Assembly: GCA_014584635.1 (NCBI GenBank)
Contig: JACTML010000038.1
Span: 1-6,608 of the forward strand
DNA length: 6,608 bases
Direction: 5' to 3'
Source of the DNA: Nitrosomonas eutropha
GTDB taxonomy: Bacteria; Pseudomonadota; Gammaproteobacteria; Burkholderiales; Nitrosomonadaceae
This document shows positions 1-6,310 of this stretch, in pieces (the stretch's first letter is position 1; each line of letters opens with the position of its first letter). A program made the translations under genes and the position numbers. The notes below the pieces were generated by a model. That model was not told the DNA's origin and did not search any database. It worked only from the letters and a program-made list of their open reading frames with translations.

Positions 1-1
1 C

Positions 2-1168
2 CAGCATCCAGCGTATTTATCGGCCTTATGTGCCACCGATGCACAAGTTCTACTGGTTCTGGATACGTCCCCCTACTCTCCCGGCAGTCAGGCTGAACGT
101 TACCAAACGCTACGTAAAGGGACCATACAAACCGGCCTGCCAGCAATTTATATCAATCAAGTGGGCGGACAGGATGAACTCGTCTTTGATGGTGCTTCAT
201 TCGCGATGGATCACACTGGAACGCTTATCCATCAGCTGACGGCTTTTGAGGAAACGCTTGGCCTGATTAAACTCCACCACAATCGGTTTATTCCCGAACA
301 ATGTTCCCGGCTACCAGACCGGATCGAAGGCATATACGCGGCGTTAAAACTGGGGTTATACGATTTTATCTGCAAAAATAAAATTCCTGGCGTACTAATC
401 GGTTTATCCGGTGGAGTTGATTCAGCGCTGGTGCTGGCAATTGCGGCGGATGCGCTGGGTGCTGATCGGGTAAGTACCGTGATGATGCCCTCCCCTTATA
501 CAGCTGACATCAGTCTGCAAGATGCACAGAGCATGGCGGATAACTTGGAGGTGCATCATATCAGCTTGCCAATTTCACCTCTGTTTGATCAGTTCCGGCA
601 AACCTTACAGACAGAATTGCAGAATTCTTCGCCTTCCGGTTCTCAAACTACACTGGAAAATCTGCAAGCTCGTATTCGCGGAACGCTGTTAATGGCATTG
701 TCCAATCAAACCGGCAAGCTGGTGCTGACAACCAGCAACAAATCGGAAACAGCTGTGGGTTACAGCACGTTATATGGAGACATGGCCGGCGGATTTTCAG
801 TTCTCAAGGACATCAGCAAAACACTGGTTTATCAGCTGTGCCATTACCGCAACCGGCTATCACCGGTTATCCCGGAACGCATTCTGCAACGCCCGCCTTC
901 GGCAGAATTGCGTCCTGATCAGACTGATCAGGATAGCTTGCCACCGTACGATGTACTGGATGCAATTATTACAGCCTATGTCGAGGATAACTTGTCGCCG
1001 GAAGAAATTATTGCCATGAACTACCCGGCAGAAAGTGTTCATCGTGTATTGCGCATGATCCATTCCTGCGAATACAAGCGTCGACAGACTGCTCCGGGTA
1101 TTCGCATCACCCGCCGTGATTTCGGCCGATCATGGCGCTTTCCGATTACCTTCAAGTTCCAGGAGTAG
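2..1168 (+). CDS. nadE: Glutamine-dependent NAD+ synthetase, 5' end cut by window edge
   Basis: This cytoplasmic enzyme makes NAD+ from deamido-NAD+ with ATP and ammonia, the ammonia coming from glutamine hydrolysed by an N-terminal nitrilase-type domain. The frame is open from base 2, so 388 C-terminal residues are present of a family usually about 540 long. The first 70 or so are the end of the amidohydrolase domain (LLVLDTSPYSPGSQ, then INQVGGQDELVFDG); its catalytic Cys should lie just left of the window. The synthetase domain follows, with the PP-loop SGGVDS encoded at 407-424, the ENLQARIRGTLLMALSN block, and TTSNKSE at 728-748 leading into VGYSTLYGDMAGG. The C terminus (EYKRRQ, then PGIRITRRDFGR) is typical, so the 3' end is intact. 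An ATG at 161 is in frame but internal to the conserved domain, so it is not the start. The M48 protease gene follows on the same strand after 83 bp with no visible terminator, so co-transcription is possible. Confidence 0.95.
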   Translation, partial: QHPAYLSALCATDAQVLLVLDTSPYSPGSQAERYQTLRKGTIQTGLPAIYINQVGGQDELVFDGASFAMDHTGTLIHQLTAFEETLGLIKLHHNRFIPEQCSRLPDRIEGIYAALKLGLYDFICKNKIPGVLIGLSGGVDSALVLAIAADALGADRVSTVMMPSPYTADISLQDAQSMADNLEVHHISLPISPLFDQFRQTLQTELQNSSPSGSQTTLENLQARIRGTLLMALSNQTGKLVLTTSNKSETAVGYSTLYGDMAGGFSVLKDISKTLVYQLCHYRNRLSPVIPERILQRPPSAELRPDQTDQDSLPPYDVLDAIITAYVEDNLSPEEIIAMNYPAESVHRVLRMIHSCEYKRRQTAPGIRITRRDFGRSWRFPITFKFQE

Positions 1169-1251
1169 TACGTACCGCCTGATTTGAAGGCTGTTACAAA
1201 GAGACAAAGGAAACACCGGAACTCGATCTGACAGTACCCGTCAAACGCAGT

Positions 1252-2766
1252 ATGAAATTTCACTATCTCATCATCATTATCCCCTTACTGTTTCCAGCTC
1301 ATATTTTTGGGCAGGAGCTACCTGATTTGGGTGATATTTCGCAGGCCACGGTAACATCCCATCAGGAACGGCAAATCGGCATGCAGATCATGCGCGAAAT
1401 TCGTGCTAACTCCAGCTACCTGGATGACCCTGAAATTGCTGATTACCTGAGCAGACTGGGCTATCGCCTGATTTCAGCAGCCGGTCAAACAAATTCGGAC
1501 AATCCATTCGAATTTTTTGCCATTGATGACTCCTCGATCAATGCTTTCGCACTTCCTGGCGGATTTGTCGGATTTCATACAGGATTGATCACGGCTGCAC
1601 AAAATGAATCTGAACTGGCAGGGGTCATGGCGCATGAAATTGCGCATGTCACTCAAAAACATCTGGCGCGCATGATCTCTGGAAGCTCGTACATGGGCAT
1701 CATTGGCTCAATCGCAGCACTTGCCATTGCAATTCTGGCCTCGCGCTCCAATCCTCAGGCAGGTCAGGCTGTTCTGGCCACAGCCCAGGCAAGCGCCATC
1801 CAGTCCCAATTAAACTTTACCCGCAAGCATGAAAAAGAGGCAGATCGTGTCGGGTTCAGCATGCTCGTCAAGGCAGGATTTGATCCGCATGGCATGTCAT
1901 CTTTCTTTGAGCGCATGCAGCACGCCAGTCGTTACTATGAAAACGGAATGCCCTCGTACCTTATGACCCACCCGGTTACGCATGAACGTATCGCCGATAT
2001 CCAGAATCGCACCCGGGAACTGGGTTACCGACAAATTCCGGACAGTCTGGAATTTCACTTAATACGCGCAAAAATCCGCGCCTCCCGGGGAAATTCGGCT
2101 TCAATTGTCAGCGAATTCAAAGCACGTTTACAGGATAAACGCTATATCAATGAGATTGCTGAGCGCTATGGCTTGATTCAGGCGTTGCTACGCGCCAAGC
2201 AATTCAAACAGGCAGATGAAGCGTTAGGCACGTTATACCAGACCATTCAATCCGATCCCGCTGTGCGTTCTCTAAAAAATCACCACTTGGGAAAACCGGT
2301 TCTGGTGGAAGGTGATTATCCGCAATCTGCTGCCATGATTGAAACACTTGCTGCTCGCGTCAAACTCGATAACGGGCAAACCGACAGCGCATTCAAGCTT
2401 TATCAAACCGCGCTGCAATCCTATCCCTATTATCATGCACTGGTTTATGACTATGCCGACGCGCTCCTAAAGTACAAAGACGCGCAAGCTGCACTGAACT
2501 TCATCGATGGTCAAACTCGCTTCATCCACGATGATATCCGGCTTTACCGGTTAACAGCGCAATGCCACGCCGCACTGGGAAATACCCTGCAACAACATCA
2601 GGCCGAAGCTGAAGCGCTTATCCGCGAAGGCAACCTCCGGGCTGCAATCGAACAACTGCAGATAGCATTACGGCACAAACACGATAACTTCTATCAATTA
2701 TCCAGCGTGGAAGCCCGTTTGCGCCAAATCAAGGAATTCGTAGCTGACGAGGAGAAAAACAAATAA
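1252..2766 (+). CDS. bepA: Periplasmic M48 zinc metalloprotease with TPR tail (BepA/YfgC family)
   Basis: The 504-residue product looks like a secreted M48 protease of the BepA type, which in E. coli helps LptD and the BAM complex assemble outer-membrane proteins and degrades stalled ones. Residues 1-20 form a short signal peptide (MKFHYLIIII core, likely cut near HIFG-Q). The zinc motif HEIAH is at 128-132 and the third ligand region EADRVG at 196-201. H240 in MTHP matches, by spacing, the His that plugs the active site in E. coli BepA; that match is from memory. A hydrophobic stretch at about 148-163, next to the active site, fits the membrane-facing loop of the family. Residues from about 270 on are helical and TPR-like (YGLIQALLRAKQFKQADEAL, then ALVYDYADALLKYKDAQAAL). 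ATG 1252 gives a compact signal peptide. An in-frame TTG at 1183 would add 23 polar residues and is less likely. No clear ribosome site is seen. Loss of nothing essential is visible. Confidence 0.85.
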   Translation: MKFHYLIIIIPLLFPAHIFGQELPDLGDISQATVTSHQERQIGMQIMREIRANSSYLDDPEIADYLSRLGYRLISAAGQTNSDNPFEFFAIDDSSINAFALPGGFVGFHTGLITAAQNESELAGVMAHEIAHVTQKHLARMISGSSYMGIIGSIAALAIAILASRSNPQAGQAVLATAQASAIQSQLNFTRKHEKEADRVGFSMLVKAGFDPHGMSSFFERMQHASRYYENGMPSYLMTHPVTHERIADIQNRTRELGYRQIPDSLEFHLIRAKIRASRGNSASIVSEFKARLQDKRYINEIAERYGLIQALLRAKQFKQADEALGTLYQTIQSDPAVRSLKNHHLGKPVLVEGDYPQSAAMIETLAARVKLDNGQTDSAFKLYQTALQSYPYYHALVYDYADALLKYKDAQAALNFIDGQTRFIHDDIRLYRLTAQCHAALGNTLQQHQAEAEALIREGNLRAAIEQLQIALRHKHDNFYQLSSVEARLRQIKEFVADEEKNK

Positions 2767-2783
2767 GCATAATGGCGATTTTC

Positions 2784-2828
2784 CGATATTGATCAACACA
2801 GTAAATAAGTACTGTGAAATCGATATCG
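2784..2828. repeat. Long imperfect palindrome between convergent bepA and tRNA-Leu
   Basis: The outer arms CGATATTGAT (2784-2793) and ATCGATATCG (2819-2828) pair over 10 positions with one G-T wobble. The inner arms CACAGTA (2797-2803) and TACTGTG (2810-2816) pair perfectly over 7, around a 6-base loop (AATAAG). A small internal loop (CAA against AA) separates the two stems. The element lies 17 bp past the bepA stop and 39 bp beyond the 3' end of tRNA-Leu, so a transcript from either side would contain it. Neither strand has a U-run right after the stem, so it is not a standard intrinsic terminator. It may protect or delimit 3' ends, or bind a dimeric protein. Confidence 0.7.
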
Positions 2829-2867
2829 AACCTGACAAGATTTTGATTGATCAAATGTCAACCAGTT

Positions 2868-2954
2868 TGGTGCCGGGAGGGGGAATCGAACCCCCATGAA
2901 GTCGCCTTCGCGGGATTTTGAGTCCCGTGCGTCTACCAATTCCGCCATCCCGGC
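2868..2954 (-). tRNA. leuX: tRNA-Leu, anticodon CAA (reads UUG)
   Basis: The minus strand gives an 87-nt tRNA that starts GCCGGGA and ends TCCCGGC, then discriminator A, with the CCA end encoded (2868-2870). The anticodon stem CGGGA/TCCCG holds the 7-base loop CTCAAAA, so the anticodon is CAA (2918-2920). The D region contains AATTGGTAGA, and the T arm is GGGGG-TTCGATT-CCCCC. A long variable arm with stem GAAG/CTTC marks it as a class II leucine tRNA. All stems pair fully, so it should be functional. It stands alone, convergent to bepA and divergent from spoT. No clear terminator follows its 3' end. The symbol leuX follows E. coli usage for this anticodon and may differ in this organism. Confidence 0.97.
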
Positions 2955-2971
2955 TTTTGCAGCAGGAACGC

Positions 2972-3000
2972 ATTATTACTGAAATTATCCTGCACAGCAA
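2972..3000 (-). promoter_or_regulatory. Sigma70-type promoter for tRNA-Leu
   Basis: Read on the minus strand, a -35 box TTGCTG (3000-2995) is followed by a 17-bp spacer and a -10 box AATAAT (2977-2972). Transcription would start near 2965, about 11 nt before the mature tRNA 5' end at 2954. The spacing is ideal and the position is right for a tRNA gene. The bases after the -10 begin GCG, a somewhat GC-rich discriminator, which is the kind of sequence that makes stable-RNA promoters sensitive to ppGpp; that regulatory reading is inference. Confidence 0.6.
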
Positions 3001-3074
3001 CCGATACCATATTTTCCATTATTAAAAAACAGCTCTGGAAGCAAAAAACCTGGCTGACCTGGCACCAATACTCT

Positions 3075-3138
3075 CCGATCGCATCTTTTATCTTTTCCAT
3101 CTTTCTTAACTTCATATTCGAAGATGCGATTGGATCGG
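3075..3138. repeat. Inverted repeat with tandem ATCTTTT in its loop
   Basis: The arms ATCGCATCTT (3078-3087) and AAGATGCGAT (3121-3130) are perfect 10-base complements separated by 33 bases. A further CCG/CGG pairing (3075-3077 with 3136-3138) is possible across a 5-base bulge. The segment from 3083 on contains two adjacent copies of ATCTTTT (3083-3096) and a near copy ATCTTTC (3099-3105), so the loop is strongly pyrimidine-rich on the + strand. It lies upstream of spoT and upstream of the tRNA promoter, so it could serve either or neither. No U-run follows the right arm, so it is not an intrinsic terminator. Confidence 0.6.
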
Positions 3139-3235
3139 GTATTTCAAACTAAACGCTATATTTGCATTGAATATGAAAAAAATACTAGAATTTCCTGTGA
3201 AGCCAAATCAAGCAGTTACATCCTTTTCAGGAGAC

Positions 3236-3339
3236 AAGGCACTTAAACGCCTTTGCTTCCCAGGAACCTGTTCAAGGTTTTAATTTAAGCGTCGCAATGC
3301 TTCCTTCAGTGAGAGAGTGAACAGGTTTTGAAACCCTGG
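3236..3339 (+). promoter_or_regulatory. Structured segment upstream of spoT, possible leader or small RNA
   Basis: Several inverted repeats are nested here. A small hairpin AAGGC/GCCTT (3236-3240, 3249-3253) comes first. A long-range stem pairs CCAGG plus AACCTGTTCA (3260-3274) with TGAACAGGTT (3318-3327) and CCTGG (3335-3339), giving 15 pairs with a 7-base bulge. Inside it is a stem AAGCGT/ATGCTT (3287-3292, 3297-3302) closed by the tetraloop CGCA. The same arms can instead form two local hairpins: AACCT/AGGTT (3265-3279), and CAGGTT with AACCCTG (3322-3338) with one bulged C. The right end is 74 bp before the spoT ATG. I do not recognise a known riboswitch or small RNA family, and a short mobile-element remnant with terminal repeats is an alternative. 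Confidence 0.45.
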
Positions 3340-3413
3340 ATTAAACAAACAGTTATTATTAAATGGCCCACAATCGATAAAAACTATTCCACGTATAAAA
3401 ATTTCAGAGTTTC

Positions 3414-5582
3414 ATGACAGAGCCTATTTTGCACAGCCCGGATATCCCGCCCCTTGCTACCTCAACAGCAGAGCTGCTCTTTGACGAGGTATCCCGGTAT
3501 CTCAAGCCTGAAGATATAGCTTTACTCAAGAACGCCTATTTCTTTAGTCAGAAAGCACATACCGGTCAATTCAGAAAATCCGGTGAACCTTATATTTCTC
3601 ATCCTGTTGCAGTCGCCAGGATACTCGGCGAACTGCATTTAGATGTGACAACACTCGCTGCCGCACTACTGCACGATGTAGTAGAAGATACCGGCATCCC
3701 AAAGGAAGAAATCAGCGAACGATTCGGCTCTTCTGCGGCTGAGCTTGTCGACGGGGTTTCCAAGCTTGCCCGGATCAAGTTCCAGACACAGGCGGATATG
3801 CAAGCGGAAAATTTCCGCAAGATGCTGCTGGCCATGGCACAAGATATACGAGTGATATTGATCAAGCTGGCGGATCGTCTGCACAATATGCGCACACTTG
3901 AGGTAATGTCTCAGGAAAAACGACACCGTATTGCACAGGAAACTCTGGAAATCTACGCGCCGATTGCGCATCGCCTGGGCCTGGAAAACATATACCAGGA
4001 GTTACAGGAACTGGGTTTTCGTTTTTCCTACCCACTCCGCTACAAGGTTTTGCTCAAGGCAATCAAGGCAGCAAGGGGTAATCGCCGGGAAATCGTTGGA
4101 AAAATTCTGGAAGCAACCAAGCAGCGTTTACAGGAAGCACAGCTGAACGCAACGGTAAGCGGTCGCGAGAAGCATGTATACAGCATCTACAAGAAAATGG
4201 TGGAAAAACATCTGCGTTTTTCAGATGTGCTAGATATTTATGGTTTTCGCGTCATTGTCAAAGATATTTCATCCTGCTACGTGGCACTTGGGACACTTCA
4301 TGGTCTGTACAAACCCATCCCCGGAAAGTTTAAGGACTACATTGCTATTCCCAAACCGAACGGTTATCAGTCATTGCACAGTACACTGCTTGGTCCTTAT
4401 GGGTTACCGATAGAAATTCAGATCCGCACACGTGAAATGCATCATATCGCCGAAGCCGGAGTGGCTTCGCACTGGCTTTATAAGGCCAAAGGCAGCGATA
4501 CAACGACGGATGATTTATACATGAAGGCCAATCAGTGGATGAAAGGCTTGCTTGAAACCTTGAATGATTCCTCTGACTCCCTGGAGTTTCTGGAGCATCT
4601 TAAGGTTGATCTGTTTCCTGGAGAAATATATGTTTTTACGCCACAAAGTAAAATATTAACGTTACCACGCGGCGCCACCGTGGTGGATTTTGCCTACGCT
4701 GTGCATACTGATATCGGCAATTGTTGCGTAGCCGCCAGAATTAATGGTGAAATCGCACCGCTTCGCACACGTCTGAGAAGCGGGGATCGTGTAGAAATTA
4801 TTACTGCACCTGCAGCCAAACCGAATCCTGTCTGGCTATCCTATGTTGCAACCGGCAGAGCACGTTCCAGTATTCGCTATTTTCTCAGAACAATTCAATA
4901 CAACGAATCAATCAAGCTCGGAGAACGTCTGTTGAATCAGGCACTTCATTCCTTTGGCACAAATCCGGAAACAATTGAACCATCACAATGGGAAAGGCTG
5001 GTAAAGGAAAGCGGTGCAAAATCCAAAGAAGCCCTTCTGGCCGATATTGCTTTGGGAAAACAGCTGGCAGCAGTCATAGCCAAGCGTCTTGTTACGCCGA
5101 CAAGTGAATCTGAATCAAACATTGACACCAACAATTCCATCACCATCCTCGGAACCGAGGGAATGGCCGTCAAATTCGCCCGGTGTTGCTACCCTATACC
5201 CGGTGATGGCATCGTTGGATTAATCAAAAAAGATCAGGGACTGGTTATCCATACGCAGGATTGTTCCGCAGTAACCAGAATCAAGGATCATAAAAACATG
5301 GACAACCAGCTGGATGTGGTCTGGGGCACAAATATTGACAGAACTTTTCCGGTCAGCATATTCACAACAGTAGTAAATAAAAGCGGGGTGTTAGCCAGAG
5401 TCACTGCTGAAATTGCTAAAGCCGACTCGAATATTGACGATATTACGCTGGAAAATGATAAAGATTACACCACGATGCGCTTTATCCTACAAGCCAAAGA
5501 TCGGCAACATCTTGCACAGATTTTTCGCAAACTGAAGCATATTGGTGAAATAGTCAAAATGGGCCGTATCAGAAACCAGTAA
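3414..5582 (+). CDS. spoT: Bifunctional (p)ppGpp synthetase/hydrolase (SpoT/Rel type)
   Basis: The 722-residue cytoplasmic protein makes and degrades the alarmone (p)ppGpp and so sets the stringent response. Length and domain order fit long RSH proteins. The hydrolase HD domain is intact: R54 in QFRKSGEPY, H63, H87-D88 in LLHDVVEDT, E91-D92, and D154 in LADRLHNMRT. The synthetase domain has D274 in DIYGFRV, K305-F-K-D308, PKPNGYQSLH, and E334 in EIQIRT. A TGS domain spans about 398-462, a Cys/zinc-finger region has C591, C592, H613 and C617 with RelA-like spacing, and an ACT domain covers about 645-720. The intact HD site and basic KFKD loop favour SpoT over monofunctional RelA, which has a broken HD site and an acidic EXDD loop. 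ATG 3414 has only a weak AGAG four bases upstream. A STAS-like gene follows after 16 bp, very likely co-transcribed. gmk and rpoZ are not upstream. Confidence 0.93.
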   Translation: MTEPILHSPDIPPLATSTAELLFDEVSRYLKPEDIALLKNAYFFSQKAHTGQFRKSGEPYISHPVAVARILGELHLDVTTLAAALLHDVVEDTGIPKEEISERFGSSAAELVDGVSKLARIKFQTQADMQAENFRKMLLAMAQDIRVILIKLADRLHNMRTLEVMSQEKRHRIAQETLEIYAPIAHRLGLENIYQELQELGFRFSYPLRYKVLLKAIKAARGNRREIVGKILEATKQRLQEAQLNATVSGREKHVYSIYKKMVEKHLRFSDVLDIYGFRVIVKDISSCYVALGTLHGLYKPIPGKFKDYIAIPKPNGYQSLHSTLLGPYGLPIEIQIRTREMHHIAEAGVASHWLYKAKGSDTTTDDLYMKANQWMKGLLETLNDSSDSLEFLEHLKVDLFPGEIYVFTPQSKILTLPRGATVVDFAYAVHTDIGNCCVAARINGEIAPLRTRLRSGDRVEIITAPAAKPNPVWLSYVATGRARSSIRYFLRTIQYNESIKLGERLLNQALHSFGTNPETIEPSQWERLVKESGAKSKEALLADIALGKQLAAVIAKRLVTPTSESESNIDTNNSITILGTEGMAVKFARCCYPIPGDGIVGLIKKDQGLVIHTQDCSAVTRIKDHKNMDNQLDVVWGTNIDRTFPVSIFTTVVNKSGVLARVTAEIAKADSNIDDITLENDKDYTTMRFILQAKDRQHLAQIFRKLKHIGEIVKMGRIRNQ

Positions 5583-5598
5583 ATCAATTACGCCAAAA

Positions 5599-6285
5599 AT
5601 GAGTGCTAATGACATGTTGCTTGATTTCACTTCTCCCGGAGCGATCCCCCCTGATCCTGTTGAGGAAACTCGACGAGTCGTTAACGAAATACAGACCAAA
5701 ATGCAAGCGCTCGAAGCATTACTGGAGAATGAACAGGTAAAGGATGTGGCAGGATGGAAATTACTGGCAATGTTCTACCTGGCTACCGATCGAACCAATG
5801 ATCTAGACAAGATCGAGAAACAGTACAAGAGTATTACAGGATCATCCCTGTCTGCCGGTCTGGAACAAAAATACGCAAAGTGGTTCAACAGAGGAGCAGC
5901 CATCAATACCCCGGTCGTATTTGAGATACCACAAAAAATCACGGCAGAAACATTACCCGATAGCGTGATCATTCAGCACAATGACAGTGCTTCGTACAGC
6001 ATACTGCTTGATTTCTCTAAGGTGCAGGAAATCGATAACGAAGGACTTAAAAAACTTGCGAAACTTTTTTCTTCGCTCATTCAGAAAAAGAACAAACCAG
6101 AACTCAAGCAAATAGATCGCTTCATTACCTGCCTGCAAAACAAGGCAGAAGCAAATACCGGAACACGCCTGATATGGGATGTGCTGTTTGCTTACGCGCG
6201 CTTCCGGAACAACCGGGAAACTTTTGAGGAAAGCGCAATCAAGTTTGCAACGCTTTATGGAATCTCACCACCATCCTGGGAGTAA
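5599..6285 (+). CDS. STAS-like domain protein with flanking repeated helical modules, function unknown
   Basis: I do not know a function for this 228-residue protein. It has no signal peptide or membrane segment, so it is probably cytoplasmic. Residues about 104-185 look like a degenerate STAS domain: a strand LLDFS (136-140), then EIDNEGLKKL where STAS proteins usually have IDSSGL followed by a helix. The usual phospho-acceptor Ser is Asn147 here. On either side lies a similar 33-residue segment: W53 to S85 (WKLLAMFYLATDR...) and W193 to P225 (WDVLFAYARFRNN...), aligned without gaps and sharing a Trp, a Leu and a late Gly. The SPPSWE ending recalls STAS-module proteins common in betaproteobacteria, from memory. 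The N-terminal 25-48 may be a coiled coil. It starts 16 bp after spoT with no ribosome site, suggesting translation linked to spoT. ATG 5614 is an alternative start. A terminator overlaps its stop codon. Confidence 0.8.
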   Translation: MSANDMLLDFTSPGAIPPDPVEETRRVVNEIQTKMQALEALLENEQVKDVAGWKLLAMFYLATDRTNDLDKIEKQYKSITGSSLSAGLEQKYAKWFNRGAAINTPVVFEIPQKITAETLPDSVIIQHNDSASYSILLDFSKVQEIDNEGLKKLAKLFSSLIQKKNKPELKQIDRFITCLQNKAEANTGTRLIWDVLFAYARFRNNRETFEESAIKFATLYGISPPSWE

Positions 6286-6310
6286 AGCGTAAAAGCTGTT
6301 ACTGTTTTTT
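6281..6310 (+). terminator. Intrinsic terminator of the spoT unit, overlapping the gene end and dsbA 3' end
   Basis: The arms AGTAA plus AGC (6281-6288) and GCT plus TTACT (6295-6297, 6299-6303) make an 8-bp stem with one bulged G (6298) and a 6-base loop GTAAAA. G6304 and a run of six T (6305-6310) follow. The stem begins inside the last sense codon of the STAS-like gene and includes its TAA stop. The T-run lies in the last codons of the convergent dsbA-type gene, where it encodes Lys-Lys. The stem is AT-rich and so only moderately strong. No T-run is seen on the minus-strand side, so it should stop + strand transcription only. Confidence 0.6.

Larger units (their letters stand above)
2955..3413. 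other. 459-bp intergenic region between divergent tRNA-Leu and spoT
   Basis: This stretch holds the tRNA-Leu promoter at its left end. It then contains a pair of A6 tracts (in the 3020-3050 area), an inverted repeat with a pyrimidine-rich loop (3075-3138), and a cluster of inverted repeats (3236-3339). The last 75 bp before spoT are AT-rich. No protein gene is convincing: a 60-codon minus-strand frame at 2933-3115 overlaps the tRNA, and a 36-codon + strand frame at 3173-3283 lacks a ribosome site. A TATAAA at 3394-3399 could be a spoT -10 box, but it has no matching -35. The region is longer than a simple promoter needs, so a long spoT leader or a small RNA is possible. Confidence 0.75.

Noticed and set aside
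1183..1251. TTG 1183 as the start of the M48 protease
   Set aside because: It would put 23 polar residues before a compact signal peptide that already begins at ATG 1252.
2843..2854. FNR-like site TTGAT-ATCAA
   Set aside because: The half-sites are 2 bp apart instead of 4, and no promoter is placed to use it.
2868..2954. tRNA-Leu as an integration site for a genomic island
   Set aside because: No repeat of the tRNA 3' end, integrase or phage gene is visible on either side.
2933..3115. 60-codon minus-strand frame starting MKLRKMEKIK
   Set aside because: It runs into the tRNA-Leu gene, lies across the tRNA promoter, and has no recognisable domain.
3238..3256. Sigma54 promoter (GG...GC) before spoT
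   Set aside because: The GG to GC spacing is 9 or 15 bases, not 10, and the flanking consensus is poor.
3394..3399. TATAAA as a spoT -10 box
   Set aside because: No acceptable -35 lies 16-18 bp upstream, and it would leave a leader of only about 10 nt. It is mentioned as possible, not called.
3599..3971. Two 98-101 codon minus-strand frames inside spoT
   Set aside because: They are antisense to the strongly conserved HD domain and have Cys/Ser-rich, non-protein-like composition.
3414..5582. RelA (synthetase-only) identity for the RSH gene
   Set aside because: The HD hydrolase residues are intact and the synthetase loop is basic (KFKD), unlike RelA.
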